DNA of 64,000 nt from Aminobacter aminovorans (GCF_900445235.1 NZ_UFSM01000001.1:2433501-2497500); one strand, 5' to 3'; positions 37,735 to 45,568 are shown, counted from the stretch's first letter. Notes: generated by a model from the letters alone, not told the origin. Numbers and translations: made by a program.

Positions 37735-38958
37735 TCAGAGGTTGGCCAGCAGCTCGTCCGTCGGCCAGCCGTCGACAGGCAGCTTGAGGCGCATCTGTTC
37801 CTGGCGGATGGCCTCGCGGGTGTTGGTGCCGAGGATGCCGTCGATGCCACCGACGTCGTAGCCCTTGTCGTGAAGCTTCTGCTGCAACTGCTTCATCGCT
37901 TCGCCGGTCAAACCGGCGTCGGGGTTGCCTCGGTCGAAGGCCGGCTGGCCGGCGAGACGGGCGGCGAGGTGCGCTGCCGTCAGCGTATAGGTCGCCGACT
38001 GGTTCCATTCGAGATAGACGTCGTAATTGTCGTAGGTCAGGAAGGCCGGACCCTTGCGGCCCATGGGCAGGACGATACCGGCTTTCAGGCCGATATCCTT
38101 GAGCGGCGTGCCGTCGCGCATGGTGACGCCCATCGCAGCCCAGCGGGAGAGCGGCTGCTTGTTGGTGCGGCCGGTTTCTTCCCACGCCATTTCCTGAGGC
38201 ACTCGGACCTCTTCGATCCACGGCTCGCCGCGCTTCCAGCCACGCGACTGGATTTTCTTGCCGGTGGTCAGGATGACGTCGGCAGGGGTGTTGCGCAGGT
38301 CGACGATGCCGTCGCCGTCGCCATCGACGCCGCGCGCCAGATAGTCGGAGGGCAGGATCTGGGTCTGGCCGATCTCGCCGGCCCAGGCACCCTGGACGTC
38401 GGCGGGCAGCACGTTGCGGTCGATCAGGGTCAGAAGCGGCAGCACCTGCGGGCGAAACAGGTCGGGGCGGCGGCAGTCATGCGCCAGCGTGACCAGTGCG
38501 TTGAGCGAGTTGAAGTTGCCCTGCACCGCACCGAAGTCGGTTTCCAGTGCCCAGAAGGCGGCGATGACCGGGCCCGGCACGCCGAATTCCTGCTCGGCCA
38601 TGGTGAAGTACTGGCCGTATTTCTGCAGATTGGCGACACCGTGCTTCAGTCGATAGTCGCTGATCATGCGTTCCGAGAACTGCGTGAAGGTCTGGGCGAA
38701 TACGCCCTGGGCGCGGTCGCGCTCAAGCACCTTGGGATCAAGGGCAGCGTTTGCCAGCGCCGACAGACCCTTCTCGCCGACTCCCGCGGCGCGGGCCTCG
38801 TTGGCGAGGTTCTGCTTCCAAGTAGCGAAGTCGTCGCCGCATTCGGATGTCGCCACGGGCGGCACGGCCGGAGTGACGGCGGCAGTATTCTGCGCGTTTG
38901 CCGGCATTGCGGCGGTGACGAAAAGGGCGGCGACCAGCGCCTTGCTCAGCAACTTCAT
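37735..38958 (-). CDS. Lytic murein transglycosylase (MltB family) with peptidoglycan-binding domain
   Basis: A 407-residue periplasmic protein with a Sec signal (cleaved after PANA). The SLT_2 domain spans about 40-330; the catalytic Glu is in AFWALETDFGAVQG, and IGQTQILPSDYLARGVDGDG is a family signature. The C-terminal 60 residues form a peptidoglycan-binding repeat (LQQKLHDKGYDVGGIDGILG). It cleaves glycan strands with 1,6-anhydro ring formation. Confidence 0.92.
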   Translation of the reverse strand: MKLLSKALVAALFVTAAMPANAQNTAAVTPAVPPVATSECGDDFATWKQNLANEARAAGVGEKGLSALANAALDPKVLERDRAQGVFAQTFTQFSERMISDYRLKHGVANLQKYGQYFTMAEQEFGVPGPVIAAFWALETDFGAVQGNFNSLNALVTLAHDCRRPDLFRPQVLPLLTLIDRNVLPADVQGAWAGEIGQTQILPSDYLARGVDGDGDGIVDLRNTPADVILTTGKKIQSRGWKRGEPWIEEVRVPQEMAWEETGRTNKQPLSRWAAMGVTMRDGTPLKDIGLKAGIVLPMGRKGPAFLTYDNYDVYLEWNQSATYTLTAAHLAARLAGQPAFDRGNPDAGLTGEAMKQLQQKLHDKGYDVGGIDGILGTNTREAIRQEQMRLKLPVDGWPTDELLANL

Positions 38959-39125
38959 GGGCAGCTCTCCTGCTTGACCGGTCAGGCCTTCGCGTAACGG
39001 CGAAAGCAGGCAGACGGCCAGCTCAATGTCTTGCCGTGCCTTCTACAGAACCCGGGCGAGGGCCGCACCCCCTCTTCTTGTCGCATCTGCCATGCGAAAT
39101 GCGCAGCCCGGAGGTGCAGTCCGGA

Positions 39126-39929
39126 CTATCTGGTGTTGGCGGCGAGCCACTTCTTCCAGTGGGCTTCGCTGCCGTTGAAGACGTTGATGTCGGCGTCGCC
39201 CCTGATACCAGGCACGACACCGGTGCCGGTGTACTGCCAGAAGGTGAAGGGGTGGCTGCCATAACGCGACGTCGGGTGGCCGGCGACAGAGCGCAGCCAG
39301 TAGGGGTAACCGCGGAACGTCGACAGGTTGTTGTCGTCGAAGAAATCGATCGAGGTGTAGATGATCGGCTTCTTGCCGTAGTGGCTCTCGACCATTTCGA
39401 GGAAGATCTTCATCTCGCTGCGCACGGTGGCGGCGGGCGGACGAAGCTTGCAGCTCGGTGATTGCGGGTTCCATTCCATGTCGAGGATCGGCGGCAGCGA
39501 CGAGCGCTCATTCGGTACGTTCTGGATGTACCAGCGCGCCTGCTCGGCGGCAGGCCGGCAGAAATAGTAGAAATGGTAGGCGCCGCGCGGCACGCCGGCG
39601 GACTTGGTTTCGCGCCAGTGCTCGGCGAAATAGTCGTCGACGCGGTCGCCGCCCTCGGTCGCCTTGATGAAGGCGAAGGAAATGCCGCTGCCCTTGGCCT
39701 GCTGCCAGTCGATCGAGGTCTGGTACTTCGAAACGTCGGTGCCGTGCACGGCATAGGTCCAGGGCGCGCCGCTTTCCCACTGGTGCGGATCGCTGTCGCT
39801 GAAGCGCGGGTTCTTGACCGAAACGGAGGCCATGCTGCCGGCATTGCCGACAGGTCCAAGCGACATGGTGTCGGAGGTCGAGCAAGCGCCGAGGAAGGCG
39901 AGCAGCACAAGAGCCGAAGCGCGGCGCAT
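39126..39929 (-). CDS. GH25 muramidase lipoprotein
   Basis: A 267-residue lipoprotein with lipobox LGAC at residues 13-16. The GH25 barrel has VHGTDVSKYQTSIDW (catalytic Asp), FAFIKATEGGDRVD, GAYHFYYF and ILDMEWN (catalytic Asp/Glu). It would hydrolyse peptidoglycan from an outer- or inner-membrane anchor. It is 196 bp from the MltB start on the same strand, so both muramidases could share control. Confidence 0.9.
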   Translation of the reverse strand: MRRASALVLLAFLGACSTSDTMSLGPVGNAGSMASVSVKNPRFSDSDPHQWESGAPWTYAVHGTDVSKYQTSIDWQQAKGSGISFAFIKATEGGDRVDDYFAEHWRETKSAGVPRGAYHFYYFCRPAAEQARWYIQNVPNERSSLPPILDMEWNPQSPSCKLRPPAATVRSEMKIFLEMVESHYGKKPIIYTSIDFFDDNNLSTFRGYPYWLRSVAGHPTSRYGSHPFTFWQYTGTGVVPGIRGDADINVFNGSEAHWKKWLAANTR

Positions 39930-40164
39930 TAATTCTCCTTGCGGCCGGCAGGAACCGGCCAGAGTATATCGTTTATGGGGCAGGCCCTGCGGCCCGGATA
40001 CTATTCCGATGGATCAGCGGTTTCCCCGAGACACCGTACATCCCCCTCTGTGATCGCCGATCATGGTTGATAAACCGTTGATCGCGCTCGACAGCCTCAA
40101 AGATTTGGCGGAGGAATGACGGCAATTCCATGGCGGACGCATGACGTCGGGGGCGGGGAAAGCA

Positions 40165-41553
40165 ATGCGCATCATCGGCAAGATCCTGAAATGGCTGGTC
40201 GCCCTCATTGTCTTGGCGGTCGTCGGCTTGTCGGCCTGGCTCTACTTTGCGCCGCCGGCGCTGATCCGCGTCGGCTCCGGTTATGCCGCCAAGATCGTCT
40301 GCTCCAATGTCTTCCTCGCCGGCCGCGACGCCAATCAGGTGCTGGCCGACGATGTCCAGGCGCCGGGCCATCCGCTGCTCAGGCTGATGTCGGTGCGCGT
40401 CGACCAGAGTGCCGGGACGGTGCGCGCCGGCCTGTTCGGCGTCTTCGGCAGAGGACTTGCCGTTGCCCATGACGGCGCCGGTTGCAGCAACGTTCCGGAT
40501 GGAGATGTCGCTGCCGCCGCACTCGGCGCCGTTCCGGCGGCACCCGCAGCCAATGCCGAGGCGCTTTGGCCGGAGGGCGAGAAGGTCGATGCGTCGCAGA
40601 ACCCGGCGATCACAGCCGTTCTCGACGATGCGGCGCTGGCCGGTCCCGGCATGCGCGCCATCGTCGTCGTGCAGAACGGCCGGATCGTCGGTGAACGCTA
40701 TGGCGCCGGGTTTGCTGCTTCGACCCCGCTGCTCGGCTGGTCGATGACAAAGACGGTGACCGCCGCGATCATCGGCACGCTCGTCGGCGACGGCAAGATG
40801 TCGGTCGACAAGACGGGGCTGTTCGAGCCCTGGAAGGCCGACGGCCGCGCCGCGATCAGCCTGGCCGACCTGATGGCGATGTCGAGCGGGCTGGAATTCA
40901 ACGAGGACTACGGCGACGTCACCGACGTCACCCGTATGCTCTATCTCGAACCCGACATGGCAAGCTTCGCTGCGGCCAAGCCGCTGGCGGCCGAGGTTGG
41001 CAAGACGTTCTCCTATTCCAGCGGCACGACGCTGCTTCTGTCGCGGCTTTGGCAGGACGCTGTCGGCGACCCGGCCAAGGCCTTGGCCTGGCCGCGCGAA
41101 AGACTGTTCGGGCCGCTTGGCATGACCAGTGCGGTGCTGGAGGCCGATGCGCGCGGCACCTTCGCCGGATCGTCCTATCTCTACGCCACGGCGCATGATT
41201 GGGCGCGTTTCGGCCAGTTCCTGCTGCAGGACGGTGTCTGGAACGGCGCCCGCATCCTGCCCGAAGGCTATGTCGCATGGATGCGCGAAAGCGCGCTGGC
41301 TGCCGTGCGTGGCGAGTACGGCCGTGGCCAGCTGTGGCTGCAGGGGCCGGAGGGCGGCACGCCGGAAGGCGAAAATCCCGACGTCGGCTTCGGCCTCCCC
41401 GACGACTGTTTCTGGATGCAGGGCCATGACGGCCAGACGGTGGCAATGGTGCCGTCGGCCAATCTGGTCGTTGTTCGGCTCGGCCTGACGCCGTCCAAAC
41501 TGCGCTACAAGCCGCAGGCGATGCTGTCGGCTTTGGTCAACGCGGTGCGCTGA
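40165..41553 (+). CDS. Membrane-anchored serine hydrolase (beta-lactamase/class C family)
   Basis: A 462-residue protein with an N-terminal anchor (ILKWLVALIVLAVVGLSAWL). The penicillin-recognising fold shows the nucleophile motif SMTK (about 202-205), the Tyr motif YSSGT and a third motif near GHDGQT. The group includes esterases and D-aminopeptidases as well as beta-lactamases; resistance should not be assumed. ATG 40165 matches the basic start MRIIGKILKW; ATG 40141 is in frame upstream. Confidence 0.85.
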   Translation: MRIIGKILKWLVALIVLAVVGLSAWLYFAPPALIRVGSGYAAKIVCSNVFLAGRDANQVLADDVQAPGHPLLRLMSVRVDQSAGTVRAGLFGVFGRGLAVAHDGAGCSNVPDGDVAAAALGAVPAAPAANAEALWPEGEKVDASQNPAITAVLDDAALAGPGMRAIVVVQNGRIVGERYGAGFAASTPLLGWSMTKTVTAAIIGTLVGDGKMSVDKTGLFEPWKADGRAAISLADLMAMSSGLEFNEDYGDVTDVTRMLYLEPDMASFAAAKPLAAEVGKTFSYSSGTTLLLSRLWQDAVGDPAKALAWPRERLFGPLGMTSAVLEADARGTFAGSSYLYATAHDWARFGQFLLQDGVWNGARILPEGYVAWMRESALAAVRGEYGRGQLWLQGPEGGTPEGENPDVGFGLPDDCFWMQGHDGQTVAMVPSANLVVVRLGLTPSKLRYKPQAMLSALVNAVR

Positions 41554-41587
41554 GGTTACGGCCAAAGTCGCAATCAGGTGATCGTCA

Positions 41588-41612
41588 AATGCGGATTGGC
41601 GAATTCCGCATT
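41588..41612 (-). terminator. Hairpin at the end of the rtcB operon
   Basis: AATGCGG and CCGCATT arms flank an 11-base loop between the convergent serine-hydrolase and rtcB genes. On the minus strand the stem is followed by only a short T run, so terminator function is possible, not certain. Confidence 0.45.
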
Positions 41613-41637
41613 CGACGTCGTATCCAAGGCAGCTGGA

Positions 41638-43032
41638 CTATTCCTGGCGCGCCTGACGCTTCTTGCGCCAGGGCGCGTCGGACTGCCAGTCGCCGGCCAT
41701 GATGCAACCATACGGCAGCACCTCGTCGACGACTTCGGCCAGGCCGTAGCGCTCGATCTGGCGCCGTACGGCGGCGGCGTTCTTGTAGGCGCTTGGCAAC
41801 TCCGAAATATCGGTTCTTCCGGAGAAGAAACGGGCGTCGATTCCCTTCGTCTCCGCAGCAAAGATTTCGGCGTCGCTTCGCCCGGCCTGCTGTCGCTTGT
41901 GCTGGGTGCGCGAGTAGTTGCGTCCCGCCCCGTGAGGCGAGAAGCCGAGCCCGTTCTCGGCGTTCTTGCCGCGCACGATCAGCACTGGCTCCGCCATGTT
42001 GAGCGGGATCAGCGTCAGGTCGGTGGCATCGCGCGCCCATCCGTCAAAGGCCGGTGTCGCGCCCTTGCCGTGGTAGAACAGGCCATCCGAGCGGCGGAAG
42101 ACAAAGTTGTGTTCGTTCCAGAACCGGTCGGACACACTTGCCGACAATTTCTCGGCCGCCATGTCGTGGATGATCAAATGGTTGCCCTTGGTCCATTCGC
42201 GAATGGCCTGCAAAGCTTCCCAGTAGAGATCGCCTTCTGCTGTGTCGGCCGGAATCCAGGCGTTCTGCGGCAGGGTTTCCGGCGATTTTTCCTTGCGAAC
42301 CGCTTCGGCGATCTTCATACCCTTGGTGTAGAGACGGGCGCCCGGCGAACGCGAACCGTGATGCGTCACCAGTGCGGTCTCGCCGGTCGACTTGATCGTG
42401 CCGACATAGGCGAAATGGTTGCCGTCACCCTGCGTCCCGAAATGTTCGATCGCCGCGCTCGTGGTGTCGCTCAACAGCCTGTTTGCTGCAAAGCGCTCAA
42501 GGAGCGCTGCATCTGGACGCAGTTGCTGGCCGCGCGGCCGTCCGCCCGGTCCGAAATGGGTGACCCCATGCACCGCGTCGAGCAATGCCGCTGGCGCCAC
42601 GCCGGGAAACACCGAGATGGCCATGGAGCAGCAGATGTCGGCCGAGTGCATGCCGGGATGTATGGCTTCAGATACGGCAATGCCGCCGACCGGGATCGTA
42701 CCAGACGGACCTGCCGGACAAGCATCGGGCATGATCGCGCCGGCGCGAACCACAGGGGTGCGCATCAGCGCCCGCATGCTGGCGGCGACAGCGTCGATGT
42801 TTGCTTGCTCATCCGGCGTTTCAGCCTCGATGTTGAGGTGGAACGGGATCGCGCCGGACGCGTGCAGCGGCACTGTCGGCGGCGGCGCGAAACCGAGCGC
42901 GGTCTCGAGGGCTTCGGCATGCGATCCCCCGTTATCCAGGAGTTCGTTGGCTGCGGCGAGCGCGGGCGCGAACCACTTTCCCTGGCGCATGCCCGCGTCG
43001 ATCAAATCCTGTCCGCTCAATACTTCTTTCAT
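41638..43032 (-). CDS. rtcB: RNA-splicing ligase RtcB
   Basis: A 464-residue RtcB. Mn-binding and catalytic landmarks are present: HPGMHSADICC (about 125-135), GTQGDGNHF (about 199-207), THHGSRS (about 223-229) and the guanylylated His in PHGAGRNYSR (His about 367). It joins 2',3'-cyclic-phosphate or 3'-phosphate ends to 5'-OH ends using GTP. It is the distal gene of an operon after the TROVE gene and the Y RNA array. ATG 43032 is preferred; a TTG five codons upstream is in frame. No RtcA cyclase or archease gene is in the window. Confidence 0.93.
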   Translation of the reverse strand: MKEVLSGQDLIDAGMRQGKWFAPALAAANELLDNGGSHAEALETALGFAPPPTVPLHASGAIPFHLNIEAETPDEQANIDAVAASMRALMRTPVVRAGAIMPDACPAGPSGTIPVGGIAVSEAIHPGMHSADICCSMAISVFPGVAPAALLDAVHGVTHFGPGGRPRGQQLRPDAALLERFAANRLLSDTTSAAIEHFGTQGDGNHFAYVGTIKSTGETALVTHHGSRSPGARLYTKGMKIAEAVRKEKSPETLPQNAWIPADTAEGDLYWEALQAIREWTKGNHLIIHDMAAEKLSASVSDRFWNEHNFVFRRSDGLFYHGKGATPAFDGWARDATDLTLIPLNMAEPVLIVRGKNAENGLGFSPHGAGRNYSRTQHKRQQAGRSDAEIFAAETKGIDARFFSGRTDISELPSAYKNAAAVRRQIERYGLAEVVDEVLPYGCIMAGDWQSDAPWRKKRQARQE

Positions 43033-43187
43033 GTCAGTTGCTTTCAAACTGGCCGCGACCGCGGCCGAATTGCATCAAGACGACACGCGGATGCTCAGGA
43101 AAGCAAGGCTTTGAAAATTCAGCCTTCCATCACCCGCTCGGCGGGCAACATCTACTTGTGGTCTCACTTTCATTCGCTCATTTGCCA

Positions 43188-43301
43188 ACACAGCAGACGA
43201 CAATCATTTGCCGGACTTCCGCCTGTCCGGGAAGGACAGACGGGGTGGGATCGAACCACCCAGCGCCAGATGTAGTCCGGCAGGCATTCGACTTGCTGTG
43301 T
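43188..43301 (-). ncRNA. Y RNA module 5: permuted tRNA-like domain lacking the D arm
   Basis: Terminal helix: ACACAGCAAGTCGA (43301-43288) with TCGTCTGCTGTGT (43200-43188), 12 pairs with one mismatch and one bulge. Second helix: TGCCGGAC (43282-43275) with GTCCGGCA (43216-43209), perfect. The conserved CGAATGC and TTGTCGTC stretches flank the internal loop. The tRNA-like part keeps a T arm (GGTGG-TTCGATC-CCACC, 43260-43244) and a long acceptor-like hairpin (43243-43219, nine to ten pairs, loop TTCCC). There is no D arm and no CCA. It is nearest to rtcB and the shortest copy, 114 nt. Confidence 0.75.
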
Positions 43302-43305
43302 CTCG

Positions 43306-43459
43306 ACCGGCGACAAGAGCGGCAGGACGAAACTGAGCTACTTTCGTTTCCCAGGGCGTCAACCTGCCTGGCGATCGAAGGGGTGGTTTGAACACCCGAC
43401 CTCCCGACGTCTTTCGACGTGGGCGCTCTATCCCTGTAGTCCTGCCTGCATTCGCCAAT
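43306..43459 (-). ncRNA. Y RNA module 4: tRNA-like domain opened at the D loop
   Basis: Terminal helix: ATTGGCGA (43459-43452) with TCGCCGGT (43313-43306). Second helix: GGCAGGAC (43446-43439) with GTCCTGCC (43328-43321), perfect. Reading inward, the 5' side enters at GGGATAGAGC, the second half of a D arm. It continues through an anticodon-position hairpin ACGTC-GAAA-GACGT (43420-43407), variable AGGTC, a T arm GGGTG-TTCAAAC-CACCC (43397-43381), an acceptor-like CTTCG, a 29-nt hairpin and CGAAAG. It leaves at TAGCTCAG, the first half of the D arm. GCTC (43338-43335) pairs with GAGC (43428-43425). The Y stem therefore replaces the D loop, unlike its neighbours. Confidence 0.75.
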
Positions 43460-43465
43460 TCGTTT

Positions 43466-43599
43466 CGGACGCGGCGACAAAGTGTGATGAAACCCCGGGG
43501 TCCCGCTCGTGCCAGAGAGCGCATGCAGTTGGTGAGGAGTCGAACCTCACGGATTTCCCGATCTGGTGCTGTAGTTCCATCCGGCATTCGCCGCGTCCG
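43466..43599 (-). ncRNA. Y RNA module 3: permuted tRNA-like domain without acceptor stem
   Basis: Terminal helix: CGGACGCGGCGA (43599-43588) with TCGCCGCGTCCG (43477-43466), 12 perfect pairs. Second helix: GATGGAAC (43581-43574) with GTTTCATC (43493-43486). A T arm TGAGG-TTCGACT-CCTCA (43549-43533) is followed after about 11 nt by a D arm GCTC-TCTGGCAC-GAGC (43520-43505). No acceptor strands remain; the joining segment is CAACTGCATGC. D and T arms keep the GG and TTCGA needed for an elbow. Confidence 0.8.
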
Positions 43600-43610
43600 T
43601 GTTTTCAAGA

Positions 43611-43740
43611 TGTGACGACAACGGATTTTGAAACCCTGCTTCTGCTCTACCGCTGAGCTACGGCCCCATGGTGTCGGGACCGGCGGGGATCGAACCCGCG
43701 ACACGAAGCGTCTGATGTAGTTCCAAAGGCATTCGTCACA
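43611..43740 (-). ncRNA. Y RNA module 2: near-complete circularly permuted tRNA-like domain
   Basis: Terminal helix: TGTGACGA (43740-43733) with TCGTCACA (43618-43611). Second helix: TTTGGAAC (43727-43720) with GTTTCAAA (43634-43627). Order inside: anticodon-stem strand GCTTC; T arm GCGGG-TTCGATC-CCCGC (43699-43683); acceptor 3' strand CGGTCCC (43682-43676); loop GACACCAT with an embedded CCA; acceptor 5' strand GGGGCCG (43667-43661); TA; D arm GCTC-AGCGGTA-GAGC (43658-43644); then GAAGC pairing with GCTTC. Acceptor and D arm look Ala-like. It is a tRNA with 3' half before 5' half, opened at the anticodon loop. Confidence 0.87.
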
Positions 43741-43787
43741 GTCTGTCTTCTTCCTTTCCCGTTGCCGTTCGCGACTCGATGCGCTGG

Positions 43788-43933
43788 GCATGACGACAAG
43801 AGTGATGAAACATTACCTTACGGTGACACCTGCTCTATCCACTGAGCTACGGGTCCATGTTGGAGGACCCGACGGGATTCGAACCCGCGACCCGGAGGTT
43901 GCTGACCTGTAGTTCCATCGGCATTCGTCATGC
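43788..43933 (-). ncRNA. Y RNA module 1: near-complete circularly permuted tRNA-like domain
   Basis: Terminal helix: GCATGACGA (43933-43925) with TCGTCATGC (43796-43788), perfect. Second helix: GATGGAAC (43919-43912) with GTTTCATC (43811-43804). Inside: T arm GCGGG-TTCGAAT-CCCGT (43888-43872); acceptor 3' strand CGGGTCC (43871-43865); TCCA; ACAT; acceptor 5' strand GGACCCG (43856-43850), a perfect 7-bp stem; TA; D arm GCTC-AGTGGATA-GAGC (43847-43832); then AGGT pairing with ACCT of the 5' side. The 8-nt acceptor loop keeps a discriminator plus CCA. It is first after the TROVE stop, 43 bp away. Confidence 0.88.
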
Positions 43934-43944
43934 TCGTCCTGCTT

Positions 43945-43972
43945 GCTCCCGGCTGCTGTTGCCGCCGGGAGC
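43945..43972 (-). repeat. Hairpin between the TROVE gene and the Y RNA array
   Basis: GCTCCCGGC pairs with GCCGGGAGC (nine perfect pairs, 10-base loop), starting four bases after the TROVE stop codon. No T run follows, so it may mark a processing or stabilising element, not a terminator. This would separate mRNA from the RNA array. Confidence 0.6.
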
Positions 43973-43976
43973 CTGA

Positions 43977-45536
43977 TCAAAGTTCGGTGGCGTCGATCGT
44001 CCGAACCCAGTGGTCCGGATCGCCATTCGATGCCAGCATGGTGCCGATCACCGCAAAGACCTGGTCGGAGAAGCCCCCGATGTTGAGCACGTCTGGTCCT
44101 CCCCAGGCCTGGGTCGTGGTGTTCGGCTGGATATCGATGCAGACCAGCTTGGCCTGCGGATTATCCTGCTTCAGCTTGCGCCAGTTCTGCATCGTTGCCG
44201 TGCCGTGACGCGTTCGTGACCGATTGTCCAGCCAGGACTCGTTGTCCGACACGAACACCACCAGATCGACCCTGGCACGCTGCTTCACCAGCCTGGCAAG
44301 CGGCGCCGAACAGTTTGTTGCGCCACCGCCGATTGCGGCGAGCTTCTGTGCGTTGGTCATCACCGTATCGCGAGCGTTGAGGTGGATGTCCACCACATCA
44401 CCTTCGAAGGGCAGGACCCTGGCGTTCGGGTTGCGTCGCAGCAGTGAGGCGGCCACCAGGGCAGCCACATCGATGCAGCGTACCGCCGTCGTCGAACCTC
44501 TGCGGTATCCAGTCACGGGAGAACCCATCGAACCGGAGACGTCCGGGCAGATGACGACATTCCCCTCGAAGCTCGGAACATTGGCAATCGCCAGTTCCAT
44601 CGCATCCTGCAACGCGTCCCTGATCACCGGCGGCACGCCTTCGACGAGATTGTTGAACGCCACCATCAACTGGTAGGGGAACACCCGCGACCGACGTACC
44701 TCACCCTCGTTGCTCAGGCGCCTGGCCAGCTTTTCCGCGAACCCTTCCACCTCGAACACGCCGTTGCGCGCAAAGGTGTTGAGGTTCTGCCGCAGCATCT
44801 GCCAGCCGGCCGTTTCGGCGATCTGTACCCAATGCTCCCTGGTCAGCCGCACGGACGTCAGCATCTGGAACGGCACAGCCGGCAGGGGGCGCGACGGATC
44901 ACGCTTGAACGCCTCGAAAGCCTTCGCCACGTCTGGCAACGCGTCGACATCGTACGGCTTGCCGATGAGGTAGCCATAAAGAGCCTCACGCGAGGCCGAG
45001 ACCGGCTTCGGGTGAACCATCTTGATGACGTCTGCCAATGAAGGGTCGTTGCCGACGGCCGCACGCATAATTTCGACGTCGCCGGCCTGCTCCAGCCATT
45101 TCTGCACCAGCCGCTTGGGACGCGTGCCCAAGGATTTGCGCCCCGTCGCTCCGGACCTCATGACCTGCACGAAGTTGCGCAGCATCTTGCCGTTCCTGAC
45201 GACTCGACCGAAGGCACGCTCGAACTCGCTGCCCTGCATCTGTGACAGGACGGCGAGAAGAAGGACGGGCATGTCTTTCATGTAGCCGCGTTCGAAAGCA
45301 TGTACGGCGGTCTTGGCCAGAAAGTCCGGCTCGACCTGCCAGGCAAGCTTGAGAACCTCATCCAGCTGCTCCCGCGCATCGGCATAGAAGGTCGCGTTGA
45401 ACGTTCCCGTCGATGCCAGCTGTGCCAGCGCCTGGTGCGGGGTCAGACCATAGGCCTGGGCACCCTCATGATTCCTGGCGTCGGCGCGCGGGAGCAGCTT
45501 TCCCGCAATCGTCGCAAACACGGATTTGTTTGCCAT
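43977..45536 (-). CDS. rsr: Ro60-like TROVE/VWA domain protein (Rsr)
   Basis: A 519-residue TROVE protein. About 330 residues of HEAT-like helices would form the RNA-binding ring. A von Willebrand A domain follows, with the MIDAS motif CPDVSGSMGSP (Asp about 332) and FVSDNESW. Bacterial Ro proteins bind Y RNAs and route structured RNA to exonucleases such as PNPase. It heads the minus-strand operon with the Y array and rtcB. ATG 45536 is preferred because AGAAGGA lies just upstream; the frame extends to 45557, which coincides with the predicted transcription start. Confidence 0.92.
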   Translation of the reverse strand: MANKSVFATIAGKLLPRADARNHEGAQAYGLTPHQALAQLASTGTFNATFYADAREQLDEVLKLAWQVEPDFLAKTAVHAFERGYMKDMPVLLLAVLSQMQGSEFERAFGRVVRNGKMLRNFVQVMRSGATGRKSLGTRPKRLVQKWLEQAGDVEIMRAAVGNDPSLADVIKMVHPKPVSASREALYGYLIGKPYDVDALPDVAKAFEAFKRDPSRPLPAVPFQMLTSVRLTREHWVQIAETAGWQMLRQNLNTFARNGVFEVEGFAEKLARRLSNEGEVRRSRVFPYQLMVAFNNLVEGVPPVIRDALQDAMELAIANVPSFEGNVVICPDVSGSMGSPVTGYRRGSTTAVRCIDVAALVAASLLRRNPNARVLPFEGDVVDIHLNARDTVMTNAQKLAAIGGGATNCSAPLARLVKQRARVDLVVFVSDNESWLDNRSRTRHGTATMQNWRKLKQDNPQAKLVCIDIQPNTTTQAWGGPDVLNIGGFSDQVFAVIGTMLASNGDPDHWVRTIDATEL

Positions 45537-45568
45537 CTCTTTCATCCTTCTGTTCACGCAAACTACAT

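Noticed and set aside
40165..41553. An antibiotic-resistance beta-lactamase
   Set aside because: SMTK and YSS motifs fit the broader serine hydrolase family with a membrane anchor; nothing specific to true beta-lactamases was seen.
43204..43791. A 195-codon minus-strand open frame across the array
   Set aside because: It runs through the helices and T arms of four RNA modules, has no recognisable protein features and is explained by GC-rich structured RNA.
43200..43900. A cluster of ordinary tRNA genes or tRNA pseudogenes (GGTTCGA and TAGCTCAG blocks)
   Set aside because: T-arm/acceptor 3' halves come before the D-arm/acceptor 5' halves in each unit, and each unit is closed by its own covarying stem, so they are not standard or randomly broken tRNAs.
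43188..43933. CRISPR-like array because GGCATTCG recurs about every 110-190 bp
   Set aside because: Repeats are short, unit lengths vary, intervening sequence folds as tRNA-like RNA and no cas gene is present.
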